Shown here piece after piece: positions 12,639 through 25,100 of a DNA stretch of 64,000 nt (position 1 is the stretch's first letter; every line of letters begins with the position of its first letter). The stretch is from Nemania diffusa (Eukaryota > Ascomycota > Sordariomycetes > Xylariales > Xylariaceae). The stretch spans positions 1,736,001 to 1,800,000 of the forward strand of contig JBBPUQ010000011.1 of NCBI GenBank assembly GCA_038501195.1, given 5' to 3'. The notes under the pieces were generated by a model, which made no database searches, was not told the DNA's origin, and saw only the letters and a list, made by a program, of their open reading frames with translations. Both the position numbers and the translations under genes were made by a program.

Positions 12639-13096
12639 ATGTTTGCCCTCTCTGAAGAGTCTAAGGTACGCATCGCCACATGCTAAATACATCATGCCCT
12701 GCTTTTTCTCTGGCCTTGGGACAAAAGCTCACGATACCTTTCGATAGGAGCGCATTGGCAAGATCATCGAGATCTCCAAAGTTGCTATGCACTAGTATGT
12801 CCAGACATCCCGTTGTCAAATCATGCAGACCTTCGACTAACATGGCCGATAGTGGATATTTACCATTGATCCTCTACCTCGGTACGCCTCGAATACCTCC
12901 ATCAGCACACCCTGGCAGTGATGATTCGTCCATGTATCACATACCCTAACAAGAACTCCTGTCTCTAGGCTACACTCGCAGCGATCCTCGACCTTCCATC
13001 ATCAGGTAAATCCCCTCTGTGCCCCCGGATACGGCGATTGTTCGAAAGTAACGAAGCCACTCATACACTTTTAGATTACTCTCTCCTCTCTACTAA
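12639..13096 (+). CDS. TOM7: mitochondrial import receptor subunit TOM7
   Basis: Small tail-anchored-type subunit of the outer-membrane TOM translocase, which modulates assembly and stability of the complex. The 53-codon message is split into five exons: 12639-12665, 12748-12794, 12853-12881, 12969-13005 and 13075-13096 (TAA). All junctions are GT-AG and phases are consistent. The protein starts MFALSEESK, continues ERIGKIIEISKVAMHYGYLP, then a hydrophobic LILYLGYTRSDPRPSIIR and ends LLSPLY. This matches the family pattern (S-[DE]-E-[ST]-K-E-R-I, HYG[YW][LI]P, LYLG, RP, LLSPL). The fourth exon could read straight into a TAA at 13007, giving a shorter form without LLSPLY, but the family's conserved ending supports the last intron. 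No single exon exceeds 16 codons, so a plain ORF scan misses the gene. Confidence 0.93.
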
Positions 13097-13802
13097 ATCT
13101 CGAGGGCCTTGAGAGGACCAATCGTGAGGCGCAAATATGTATATGTGTACTATACACACCAACGAATACTGGATTCTGGGACCGAGGTTAGAACAGCAAA
13201 TTCAACAGGAGGACTGGCGTTGACGCGATTACGCGATGGCTATCGTATCAAGGATGGCTCTGTAAATACAATGTAATGATACCACTCAAAAAAATCGACG
13301 ACTCCCTATAGACCAGCTGACTAGATACCTTATCAAATATTGTGTACTGGATTTATGGAAGTGGGCAAAGATCCTATTCTATGTCACCGGGATTTGGACG
13401 ATCTCGTAAATGAGACCACTATCACATGAGCCACCTATGAGACGTAGTAATTTTTATCTGATCTGGAAAGCTCCCTACCAACCAGAAGGATGTACATGTC
13501 CATTCAATAGTCCTGAAACCCCCCGCTACTTTCATGACCAGACCCTCTTCAATTTGGCTCGGGAATTCTGGCATATGCCATACCACAATTGAACAGTGTA
13601 ACATTAGAGATAAGTGGCAAGGCTGAATGTAGCTAATGTACAACCTTCGTAAAGCTAATGGTAAGCCTTTCGTGTTTGATACTAATCGAAATGTAGTTCC
13701 TCAACGAAAGCCTGACTGAGCTGGTTAGAACTACTCCCACGGCCAGCAAGCAATATGGCTAGGGTCTATAATTTGTGCCCTTCTTTTTCCCATGTGCACA
13801 TC
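13097..13802. other. convergent intergenic region TOM7 / CBP80
   Basis: This 700-bp gap receives the 3' ends of TOM7 and CBP80. I see only short random frames and no repeat or RNA gene. Confidence 0.6.
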
Positions 13803-16372
13803 TCATGAAGACATTTGGTTCTCGCTCAAGCTAGCTTCCTCGATAGCCGACCGCCGTCGAAATACTCTTAGCCATCTCTCGCCCCACCGCTGAACGACAT
13901 CTTCGCCCCCATCAGAGGCAATGGGATCCATGAGCTGATCTTTGGTCCCCTGCGCCCAACTTATAAGCGCATCGTTCATAGCCTTAAAGAGTTCACGCAT
14001 AGCCGCTATCTCTTCTTGGACCCCTTCGGTCACGCCACCCTTGACAACTTGGCGGAGTCTGCTTGTCACCTTGACAACTGTATGAAAAACTAGCTCGAAT
14101 ACCCATGCCTTACTCAAAGCTTGCCCATAAGGGCCAGCTTGATCTCCGACCAGAGCCCAGTCGATGACGGCGCCAGGCGTTACGATAGAATAGTTTAGAA
14201 GTTTTTCAATGATGGTGATGGCGACACCGGGGTGGGCCGACCAGTAATTCATAACGGCTGTGATAATCTGCGCTCGAGCTGCCTCGGATGCCGCGCCGGC
14301 GTCAAGAAGCCTGTCTTTAGTACGTTCAATACAGGCAAGCACGTGTGAGAGCGACTTGGACCCCACCCAGCATACGGCCGTCATAAACACATCTGTACTC
14401 GTGACCAGGGGATCAATAGATTGATCGAGTGCCGCTGAGTGAATACGATCAATTACAGGTTGGATCTCTTCATCTGGTGCCTTGCGCTTAAGGAGGGCGG
14501 CGAGCTCCTTGCCCTCAGCAGAGAAGGGCGTATCTATTTCTTTATTAACGGGTTGTCCAGTTCTGTGAGATAGGCTATTACTTACGCTCATTGTTGAATT
14601 TGAACTCGGGCGTATCTTGTTCCTTCTCGGGGCCGATCAGGTCCTGATATGGCTCAGGCAATGTCCCTTTAATACGCTGGGCGAAACTAAGACGTATCTC
14701 CTTGTCCAGGGCGCCTAGAATGAATGACTTGCAAGGATGCATATCTGGTAAGTTGACGTCCTCAACCCACTCCGTCCACTTCCACATAAATCCAAAGTTA
14801 CTGAGGTGATGAGTAAACCAATCCAAGAAACGATAGCCGAGCTCAAGGTCGAGGCGGTGAATATTTTGATAGCAGTAACGAATAGCACGGCCTAGACTGG
14901 GGGCAATGGCTGCCGGCGCAATCTTGCAGGCTTCTGTTAAGACTGAGTGATAATAAACAAGCTTGTGCTCGGGCGTGGGAAGTTGGAATAGCTGCGAGAA
15001 GACAGCATCCACAGCAACGTCTTCTGGCTTCCAAGATGAGCGATCACCCTCCATTTCACGAAGCCGATCAAACGGGGTCGCACGCTTAATGAAGGTGCCA
15101 GGGGCAAAGTAACAGTCTGCATCGATGAGGAAGCGGGCCGTGATGTTGCGATTGAAGTGGAGGACGTTAATCGTGTCTAGCAAGACATCTCGGATCAAAG
15201 AGGATGCGATATTGCTCGCCGGCGGGACGGATTCAATATCTTGATGAATATAGACAGAGTAGTATATCTCGGGAAACAAAGGACGCGGCCCAGTAATAAC
15301 TTTGTCCGGGAGAGATATGGTCGGCAGAGTATGCTTTTGAGCGTTATCTAGCTTCTCTTGTTGCTCAATCTCCTCAAGTGGCATCCGCCACGGTCTCGGT
15401 AGACAAGATAGGGGCCAGTCGTTGGCGGCCTCACTCTGCAGCTGCTTCTGAAGCAGACCAATAAGACTCATGTTGGCTACCGGGCTCTCCGATCCCTTTT
15501 CAGGATGATACGGGTCAATAAGAACCTGTAATGCGTGAGGCTCCGATGCGATGATGTCCGTCTTATCCATCAGCTCGGCAGCTTTCTGCTGCGACTGTGG
15601 AGAAGGCGCAGCAGCTAGGATGTAAGGAATCGTGAGCAAGATAATCTTGACAAGCTCGGTTCCGATAGTCTAACGGGCGGTCATAAGCAGGAAGAAGCTG
15701 GGAGGCTAGTGATGGCGTGTTCAAACTTACATCATCGGAGCTCGCGGTTTGTAGATCAACAGCACGGCTGAACAACTCATCCAGCACGGGGAACAAGCCG
15801 TCACCCTCGAGGCAGCTCTGGAGACATGCCAGAAATTTCAGGTAGAGCTTTACATCGCGCCAGTCGCCCTCTTGCACCCTCGCCTCGGTCGCAGACGTGA
15901 TGCGCGCAAGCACTGCGTCGAGGACCTCGGGTTTCAACGAGTTGACAACCAACACAACCGCGGCCACAAAAGGGATCTTGAGTGGCTGTTCGAGCACCAT
16001 CTGTGGCACTAGATCGAGAAGACTGCTCTGCAGCTCGGGGTCGTCGTAGCCGTCGGCAATGGCCTGTGCAATGGACTGGATCTCCTCGTGCCAGCGACGG
16101 AGGGGGGATTCTGCTAGGCCCAGAAGCTGCTTCCGTATGCGAACATGTAGGGGCGCATCGTAGCGGCGGCGTTGCGCTCGGCGGTCATACTCGTCATCAT
16201 CTAAGCCGGACGCGTTAGTGACTCTAGATATTGGGAGGTAGAACGCCACTGGCAAGAAGAAAAGCAAGAAGAAGAAGAAGCTAGAACACGAGGCTCAGCA
16301 TTGGATGATGAACTTGCCTCTGTATCGCCTCTTGCGACCACCGCCGGGCTGTCTGCGATCGTAATCGGCCAT
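13803..16372 (-). CDS. CBC1: nuclear cap-binding protein large subunit (CBP80/NCBP1)
   Basis: Scaffold subunit of the nuclear cap-binding complex; with CBP20 it binds the m7G cap and couples transcription to splicing, export and decay. Four exons: 16372-16318, 16200-15731, 15669-14586 and about 14539-13803, coding for about 780 aa (human about 790). The N-terminus is MADYDRR...KRRYRDDDEYDRRAQRRRYDAP. The MIF4G-like helical core has family signatures such as VFSQLFQLPTPEHKLVYYHS, WFTHHLSNFGFMWKWTEW and TAVCWVGSKSLSHVLACIER. Intron 1 uses a GC donor (AG|GCAAGT). Intron 3 is only 46 nt (14585-14540) if AAAG is the acceptor, or 52 nt (to 14534) with the next TAG; both keep the frame and differ by two residues. 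Confidence 0.94.
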
Positions 16373-17822
16373 GGAGACTAAAAAATTTCAGCTGCCAAAA
16401 GAGAAGAAAATGGACTGATGCGCCTAGAATAATTGGTGAGGCTGTGGGTATTTCGACCTCGACTTGATGTGGATAATATGAGCCTACGGAGGTCTTTCCA
16501 GCATTGAGGTTAGCAGGTTTATGGTAGGTATTATACCCGGGTACCCGATTGGATTGATGGTACCTGGTAGGTTAGGTAGGTGTAGTAGGTGTAGTAGCTA
16601 ATGTACTAGGTAGCTTAGGTAGGTGCAGAATACCAGTCTTGCGTTTCTATTGCGTAGCAGGCTTGACGTGACGCGCCGCGCACGGGCCCGCTTTTAATAA
16701 CTACCTCCTTACTCTATCTTCTACGATAATTACCTAGGTACTTGAGGAAGGTAAGTCGACCACAATTGATAAAAAGTATATAAGGTATGTATATACCTCA
16801 AATACGTGCTCCTTATGCATCAAAAATCGTACCATTCGAACCTACCTCAGCAACACATTTTTCTACTATTATTCAGCTACGCACATCGATGGATATATCT
16901 CACAGGAAGGCCAATATGAAAAATTGATAATGTCGGTTTTTCTTGGGCCAAGACTGCTTCTGTTTACCATGCTGAGGCCGAGACCGAGCAGTTGAGCCAT
17001 CGTGTGTCTGGGTTTCTCCTCACAGACAGCGGGCCTGGTTTTTTTTTCCTTTTTGTCCCTTCCCACTCTTCATCGAGTGGGAATATGCCGTCCAATGCAA
17101 AAGAAATCTTTTGGAGTATCCGAATTTTCCCCCGAGGGTGCAGTTCTGAATTTCCGCAACAACGACCACAACAAGAAGTTCTGTCAAATGGAATATCAAT
17201 GCAGCCCTCTCACGCAATGCCCTCGGGTCCTACTCCAGGCCGTAGCCGTCTCATCGAACACAAAATATACGCCACCGTGCCCCTCGTTCAACATATATGT
17301 TAAGGTCATCCCGAGAGGCCACATAAAGGGGATCCAGCCACCTCATGGTTGTTCCACCACAAGGACAAAGCGAATAATCGAACAAGATAGTAAAAGCAAA
17401 TGCCATCTCAGCCATGCATAGAGAAAAGACAAGAACACGGACGGATCTGACGTGTCCCAGTCACTAATCTAGGCGTCGTACTTGCGGCTATCCTCACCGC
17501 CACATTTGGGCTGCCAAGGCCATGCCACGCTGTGGAGTCTCGAGAGTCTCAACAGACATCCTAGAACTTGTCAGACCGATAGTGATGTTCACCTACAGCC
17601 CCATTGCCCGGGTCATATCCCCTGATCCTTCATCATCACAACCCTAGGAGGAAAGGCATCGAGATAGACGAACGACTCTTTCTTTCGGCTTTTGCCATGC
17701 TCAAAAGTCTGATGTGGGGTGATGGTGTCTTATACAAATCTGGCGAGTGAGCAAATGCGGTTACGGCGATACAGGCGACATTGCGTAATCAGAAAAATTC
17801 AAGGCCACTATTGGGATGTGGC
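16373..17822. other. intergenic, GSK-3 3' region to CBP80 promoter
   Basis: This tandem-gene gap holds the GSK-3 3' untranslated region on one side and the CBP80 promoter on the other. TAGGTA motifs cluster at 16540-16625 and 16730-16790, close upstream of CBP80. The open frames at 16992-17421 overlap on both strands and have no recognisable domain, so I do not call them. Confidence 0.55.
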
Positions 17823-19316
17823 TCAGTCTAATCTCGCCATCATATCCTGCTTCGACATTGGCGTGAAATTGTCAATATCAATGCCCCGGCTGAGTAGTGA
17901 TGGCCTCATATGTGCAGGAACTAATCTATGGTTCAGTTGCGGCGCGATCGACATTTCTTCAGGCCGTTTGGTTAGCATATTTTACAAGGGGGGTTTTCGT
18001 TCTTTCTTTCAACAGTCACTCACCATGTTTGGTAAAGTCGAAAAGACTGGGCATGTCTCGCAGTTGGCCGCTCGAGTGTCGCGAGTCTGGAAGCTTTGTA
18101 CTTGGATCTCTCAATTCATCGAAGAATGGGTGTACCATGGCATCAACAGCACTTAGACGCTCCGTGGGCGTATATTCTAGCAACTTTGCTATCAAGTCGA
18201 GTGCATTTGCATCAGCCTTCCGGAACACCTTGCTAAATGGATGGGGCTTAATCTGGGGGAATTTATGCTCCATGTAGTTCGGGTTCATGGTCCGAATCTG
18301 CTCTCTGGTGGGTGTTCCAAGGACTTTGATAATCTCCACAAGCTGGTCAATGCCAGACTCTCCTGGGAATAAGGGTTGGCCCAACATCAATTCTGCCATC
18401 ACGCAACCCGTCGACCAGACATCTACACAGAGGTCAGGAAAAAGCACTCAGAGTATTCAGAGACAGGAGATCCTTACCTATCTTGGTTGTATAGTTGGTT
18501 GCGCCAAAGATAAGTTCTGGCGCTCTGTAATATCTTGAGCAGATATAGGATACGTTGGGCTCGTTTTCTACAAGAATCTTGGCGCTTCCGAAGTCGCATA
18601 GCTTGAGTATCCCAGTATTTGGGTCAAGCAGGAGGTTCTGTGGCTTAATGTCGCGATGACATATACCTTGAGAATGGATGTACGCCAAAGCTCGGAATAG
18701 CTGGTATATGTACAGTTTAACCTCGAGAATCGGCATGGTTGTCTTCATTTTATTGAAGAATCGCGAGGCACGGTAGACCGTCTCGGGTACGAACTCCTGC
18801 ACGAGGTTCAGATACACCTCATCCTTCTACTCAGCTTGTCAGAAAGTTAAGCATGCAGGCAGGGGGGCCGGGTTAGATTCTCACACGATCCCCATTGGAA
18901 TAATAAAAAGCTTTAAGATGCACAATGTTGGGGTGTCGCACGATGCGCATGATTTGAAGTTCTCGATTCTACACAATACTTCAGCAAATGACTCGGCGAG
19001 GTCATTGGTAGCGAACATGGGCCCTAGACTTACCTTGAACCTCTTGTCTTGGAGCACACGCTTGATAGCAGCGTCCTCGCCAGATGGCGACAATTTTGTC
19101 TGGAAGACAACGCCGAACGAGCCATTACCGACGATTTTACATTGTGTATATTGCAGGTCTCTCGTCTCGCCCGTGACACCGTCTTGGACCTTTTCGCGAA
19201 TGACCTCTGCACCTCATCTTAGTATGATGCACTGCAAGTGAAGGGTCAGGGAGTGGTTCGGGCTTACCTCCCATGCGGAGTGAATTGAAGGCCGCAGTCG
19301 GGCGGTTCTGCGACAT
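17823..19316 (-). CDS. GSK3: glycogen synthase kinase 3 (serine/threonine kinase)
   Basis: Conserved CMGC kinase acting in nutrient, stress and developmental signalling. Six exons: 19316-19268, 19206-19034, 18968-18885, 18826-18478, 18422-18024 and 17956-17823. All introns are GT-AG and the phases join exactly, giving 395 aa. The start [17 protein letters not shown] is the filamentous-fungal GSK-3 N-terminus. Visible motifs are the glycine loop GNGSFG (43-48), catalytic Lys65 in [14 protein letters not shown] with Asp161, DFG at 180-182, activation-loop [12 protein letters not shown] with the family's phosphotyrosine at Tyr196, and [12 protein letters not shown]. The last exon gives the short tail [17 protein letters not shown] ending [18 protein letters not shown]. 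The CDS is intact. Confidence 0.97.
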
Positions 19317-22100
19317 GGTGAGAAGATGTCAACCTTGGACGCACTGTGGGGTAGGGTCCAAGTGGCCTCTTATGGTCAGAGAGTAAAGACGGGGAGCGTC
19401 CGAGATGGAGTTGCGGACGCCGTGCTGGGCAATGACCGATGGGTGGATGGAATCAACCGCTGTGCGTGTGTCGGTAGCACTTGATTGACGGAGAGGCTGG
19501 GTGGGATTGGTGCGTGGGTCGGTTTATGTGCCTTTCTGAAAGTGGTGCAGACAAGAGAACAACAAGCCGACAGGCAGAGCTGCACTAGACACTAGAGGAA
19601 GAAGACGAGAGTCAAAATGGCAGTGCCGTGGTTGCGATGCGAAATCTGGCGGGTAGGCGACCAGGTTGACAGGCAGGTTGTTATGGCTAGTAAAAAAAGA
19701 GGTAGGCGCACTGGGGTCTTGGTTAGAAAATAGCTAAATAGACAGTTTATCCTGGTTGGAGAAAAAATGGGTGTTGCCGGAGAAGATGTGTATTGTGTGT
19801 AGGTTGGTGGGCAGAGGAGAGGTCGAGCAGGAGAAAGTGAGGTAGGCTGGGTAGGGATTCTGGCGGGGTTTTCAGGGATTGTTTAGGTTGGATGAGGAGT
19901 GATAGGATGACGAGCGTGACTTTGCGGAAAGGGCTTGTTAGGTAATGAGGTCAGGTCAGGCCGGTCGATCAAGCTATTGTGAGCTACTCGAATAAGAATC
20001 AACGGGGGACGGAACCAAGACTGGGGTGGGCTGTGCTAAAGCTCTGCCAGTAACGACGGGACTGGAGGGAGGTCTCGGTAGTAGGTAGGAGGTAGCCAGG
20101 TATTCCCCAGGTATTGCTCAGGTGGACGGGCCATTGAATTGCAGGTAGGTACCTGGCGACTACCTGCCCTACTACTATACTACATCGGCAAGATACTACC
20201 ATGTGTGAATTCTATAGTATACCTAGCGCATAGCGTATAGCGTATAGCACGGTATAGGTAGGTAGGTAGGTACTCTGTATCTGTAGGCAGGTATGCTTGC
20301 ACAACGAAGGTAGGTAGGTAGGTAGGCGGGACGATAGACCATGACAGCAAGAGGAACAATGCGGGCAAACGGGGAGGGCACGGAGCAGAGGGGTAATTGG
20401 ATCAGCTCATATAGGGAGATGGATAGATAGACGCTCCCAGGTAGAGATGCGCATGGTCGATTGCGGGCTTGAGCAATTGGGAAGCGATGGTGTAGGTATG
20501 TACAGAGTAGACGGGCGGGGGAATTGAGGCGTGACGCTGGGCGCGGTGCCGTGGTGGGAGGGCGGCCAGCCATGGTGACTGTGACGGAATACACACATCT
20601 CGTGGTAAGTGGGTGGTGCAATATGTGTAACGGCCGGCCGACAGTCTACAGTCACGACGTCCGTCAACTCACCTCTTATGATGAACCCCGATGGAACACA
20701 GATCTCCGTTATAGTTTGCTGCTCGCTGGTGGTCCTGGATTCAGGCGACAGTTAGCTGACCGACGTGAGGTTGGTAAGTATGTAGGTAAGTACGCCAGCG
20801 ACTGCATATTGAGAGATGGTAGGATTCGGGGTTTTCGAGGAGCAAGAGTTGAGCGGAAAGGTGGAAAAAAAGACACACGAATCAAGCTAGCTAAAGTCAT
20901 GTACCAACTCGCTCGCTCGCTCACGCACTCACTCACTCACTCGATGAAGATACGGCCTTCAGAAATACCGTGTCGTTTGTGTTACAGGGAGATGGGCAAG
21001 AAAACTGTGGGATAAGAGACTCGAGATGGGGTAGAGGTGGAGGCGGAGGTAGAGGAACGTATACTCAACCCAATGCCTAAGTGATGGGGAAGAGGAAGAG
21101 AGAGAAAGAGAAAATATTGGGAGTTTAGGATTGAGGTAAGGTAATGGATATGGATTGAATAGATGGTAGGTACCTGCAGTAGATAGTAAGATAGACTGAC
21201 ATACAGAGAGAGAGACGATAGACAGAGAGACAACAGCCAGCAGACGACAGGCAGGTAAAGAAGAACGGTTGTTTCTCAATGATGAGCGAAGAGCGAGGAG
21301 GGGTATGTAGCAAAGGGTAAGGTACTTAGGTCAGGTAGGTAGAGGTATGGTATCTATACCTCCTGGCCGCACGCGCGCTGGACGGAGGCAGTAGGCGCCA
21401 GGTAAGGCGCTGGAAATTGGATACCTATAACTACACCTAGGCTAGGCACCGTAATGGGGTACTTTACGTATGCAATTAGCTACTTTCTTGCAGGTCAGGC
21501 GACTGATTCTTGAACTATAATGACAGCCCATTGGGTCACGCCTGCGCCGAAGTGGGGCTATCTCTGGGTCTTGCAGCGTCTTGGTGCAGGTGGTCATCAG
21601 CGAAGGTTCAAGTTGCACACAATGGCATGCAGAGATGTGTGTACCTAACCATACGCCCAGCCCGACATTTAATATTGCCTACAGCAGAGGTTGGGTTTTT
21701 TTCTCTGTCTCTCGTTCGGCGAGGTAGCGTCTGGATAATTTAGGTATCGTATGCCTCAAGTTTTGTTTCGCATCAGGTACACAGACAAACAACCCAAGAA
21801 ACAAACATACGGGGACTCACAAACATGCTTATAACTAAAAAAAAAACTAAAAAAAAAACTGGGAGCTTCCTCTACCGTGCACAGGCATTCCTTTCTCTAT
21901 GTGTATTGTGTCATTGTGGCTGTTCGTTCGTTTACCCTCACAGTAAGTAGCAACAGGTGGCAGTTTGAACTGTCGAATCAGTAGCATCCAGAGAGCAGAT
22001 AGACTATGCGGACTTAGATAATGCACTATGAGGTGAACGAGCCTCAGCAAGTCGAGAGTACCTATCGATGTGGACGCACGATGGATGGATTGAACCGCAA
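19317..22100 (-). promoter_or_regulatory. GSK-3 upstream region: pyrimidine-rich leader and TAGGTA cluster
   Basis: The 2-3 kb upstream of the GSK-3 start has no gene. From about 19720 to 21320 the plus strand is strongly purine-rich, so the GSK-3 sense strand is pyrimidine-rich, as in many long fungal 5' leaders and promoters. Runs of TAGG lie at 20255-20271 and 20308-20326, with GTATAGC repeats at 20228-20249. A CTCG/CTCA microsatellite is at 20908-20943. Short frames in this stretch are low-complexity by-products of these repeats. Transcript limits cannot be seen from sequence. Confidence 0.45.
20251..20326. repeat. (TAGG)n microsatellite pair
   Basis: Two near-perfect runs of the tetranucleotide TAGG, at 20255-20271 and 20308-20326, are separated by about 40 bp. 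They are the longest uninterrupted examples of a motif scattered through all intergenic DNA of the window. Confidence 0.85.
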
Positions 22101-25100
22101 GCATGGTTTCACTCTACATCTATCTAGGTATCGACTAATGAGGATGGCTTTTGCCATTATGTAGGTACCCTTGACGATAGGGAACTAGCCTCAACCCAAA
22201 TCTTCCAGCTACCCTACCGTACCTGTCTGAGAACCGGCAGCTGCCGTAGCAGGTATTACATTGACCCAATGGGTTCAATGCTTCATCTGCTAGCCTACCT
22301 GTTATTCCACTGCCTACGCCCTTTGCAAAATAGTCGATAAAGGCTCGGTAATATACCTACTGCACTGTACATAGCTCACGAGAACCCAGCCGTGACAAGC
22401 AGGGATAAGATGCATCCATACCTATCCTGTCAAGTATGTATCTACCTATCTACTGCGTACAGTACTCTGTAGATGTATGTAGAGGTAGGTAAGTGCAGTC
22501 AGGATACGCAAAAACACGCAGAAAAACTACCCACCGTTACCCTGTTCTCTGCTTGGTCTATACGGCCCGTTCCACGCAAGAACGGAGACACCGCGAGCAG
22601 TTTGGCGCCTCCGTTCCAATGCTGCCCTCAGTGTGCAGTGCGGCGACCCTTTACTGAAAACCAATGTTAAGCCGGATGTGTCCATCACAGCCATGCTGCG
22701 TCGTAAGAGGCTAGGGTCGACGCATGAATCCATGTCCTGTGGTGCTTCCCAAATGGATGCCGTGGCTTGCTCTCATCTGCTGGCAGGGGGAAGGGTGAAA
22801 TCCTTCGCCATCTAGTCCCAGCCACGACCATAGAGCTGGTTATTCTATCATATAGCCATCTTCTAGTGGGCCAATAAGTATCACGCATATAAGTGTCTAA
22901 GGTACGGCTATAGGTGCGAGGCATTTCAAAAGAATCCGATGGGGTTCCTATCTAGGTATGCGTACAAGTAGGTAGCTACGAAGGCCAGCTAGGGTTAGGT
23001 AAGCCATGCTGTTTATATCCAACTATCCATATGTGTATGAAGAGATCATCATCATTATTGGGATTCGTACCTGGACGTGCAGACGCGGGGCTGTACATAG
23101 GTATCACAAGCTACACTACTGCGCTCTGTACGTATATGTATATGGTGCAGCGTCGTCGAGGCTCCTCTCTGATGGAGAATTTTCCAGGTGAAAATGTCTG
23201 AAGCGCCACATGCTGCAGCCCATCAAATGGTAGAATGGGACTGGGAACGGTTGTCATCCCGGAGTGCAAGGGCTAGGATTTTACGTACACTACCCGGACT
23301 ACCTTATGTAGGTACATACCTACGTATTTATCTACCTCTATGCACATTATATACGTACTTATTCCACTACTACAGTACCTAAGGTACCTAACATGAAGCT
23401 GGACCCGGCCCTTCGGATTCACCCAGAAGTATTATTCCTCAGACTCTGCCGCACTGCCACACGACGATTCGCGAATTAGATAGGTAGATGGGCGACCGGT
23501 CAACCTGCTTCACTCCTACCATCTACTTAATGTTCAATTTACATAGATGATGGCATGGCCTCTAATGCTGTCTCTCATTGGCGATTTGGCCAGACACCAG
23601 ACGGGAACTAATGCGTGCAGGATTTACTCTAATAATTCAGCTAAAACTCTGTCTTATGAAATAACGTAAGATACCTACATAAGTACCGTAAGGTTGCAGG
23701 GCCCCGTAATTTCACGACAGTACGACCCTATCGAAACGGATGACCTCCGCGGCGGCGTGGTTTCCAACTCAATTTAGCAGTCAGGTGACACTCTACCACT
23801 TTTACGTTTCGTACAGTGTTGCAGAGTACGCTTGTCTTGCCTTACACTCGGTACCTTAGTAGATGCTTAGGTAAGTCTCCGTTCATAAAGGGTCGACTTT
23901 CTTTAGTAAGTGCAGAATAGATGAGATGAGGTACCGCAGAATTTATAGAATCTCTCTTAAACCATGAATTAGTCTAAAAGCAACGCGTCCATTACCAAAA
24001 GCAGCATATAAGAGTATTCCCATGTCTACCTAAATCATTATAGAAGCCAGAGCCTGCTAAAATCGGTGATCGAATCCCCACTAGGCCCCCCTCGTTCTTC
24101 CTGTACACCAGTAAATGCCGCCTTTACCCCACCAATCCGACTCTGCCCCCGCACCTCACTAATCAGTTCTGGGTCCATATGCATTTCTCCATCCAGACCA
24201 AATCACTTATCCCAAAAGATCAAAAGATGAAGACAAGCAATTCTGAGCCTTTCCCCAAATCTGGCTCTTTTTAGGGTTCAACGATGGCTTACAAACGTAA
24301 GACTAGGAAAAGCGACGACACATCACAACTTGTATTGACATTCTTTCAACTTGGCAACTGTGATATGGTTTTGACATGCTCTATGCTGTAGCACCTACCT
24401 ACTATCCTTCGCATGCAAGGCAGGCAAACTTTTGGGTGCAGATCACGCTGCTTTAAGTTCTTAGGACCACTTACTCCTTGAGGGTTGCCATGATAAATAT
24501 CTTCCTAATTGCATTGAATCTGTCAATCCTACCGCTAATATATACGTGCCTAGGCGTCGAATTGGTTCGCATTCGCTTTCTGTTTGGATTCTATATGGGT
24601 TGACACAGCCATTCCCTAACTACAACAAGTGCTCTCGAGGTCTCTGCTCTAAGACAAGGTCTTAGACTATATGTAAATGGCCCTAGTTTGGCTACAGACC
24701 TACATACGTACAGCAGTGGTTTACTATGTAAGCCTCGAATACCTAATAAAACAGCGACCATAGCTTACAAACAATACTAGTAGCTAAGATACAGTGCAAT
24801 ATATGCGCTTTTCTTTGGTCTATGCACTGTACGATACTGCGCAGGTATAAAGACTAGCAAGTTTCGCACTAAACCTCTCTAAGCCGTTGATCTTAGTAGG
24901 TACCTCTTAATTGTCGCCCAATAAGAGTGTAGGCGAAGGCTGTCATATCTAAGCAAGAAAGAAGCCAAGGACTCGGTTCGCTGACACTACAAGCTAGATT
25001 AAAAACGTCTTTTTACCTGGGAGAAAAAGAAAAGAGAAAATAAGGCTAATACTAGGTGCATCATGATAAGGACGATCTAGTGTTCAACATTACTGTAGTG

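Noticed and set aside
17002..17421. 139-codon frame downstream of GSK-3
   Set aside because: No recognisable domain, overlaps other frames and lies where the GSK-3 3' untranslated region is expected.
24060..24085. GATCGAATCCCC resembling a tRNA T-loop
   Set aside because: No matching D-arm, anticodon arm or acceptor stem upstream.
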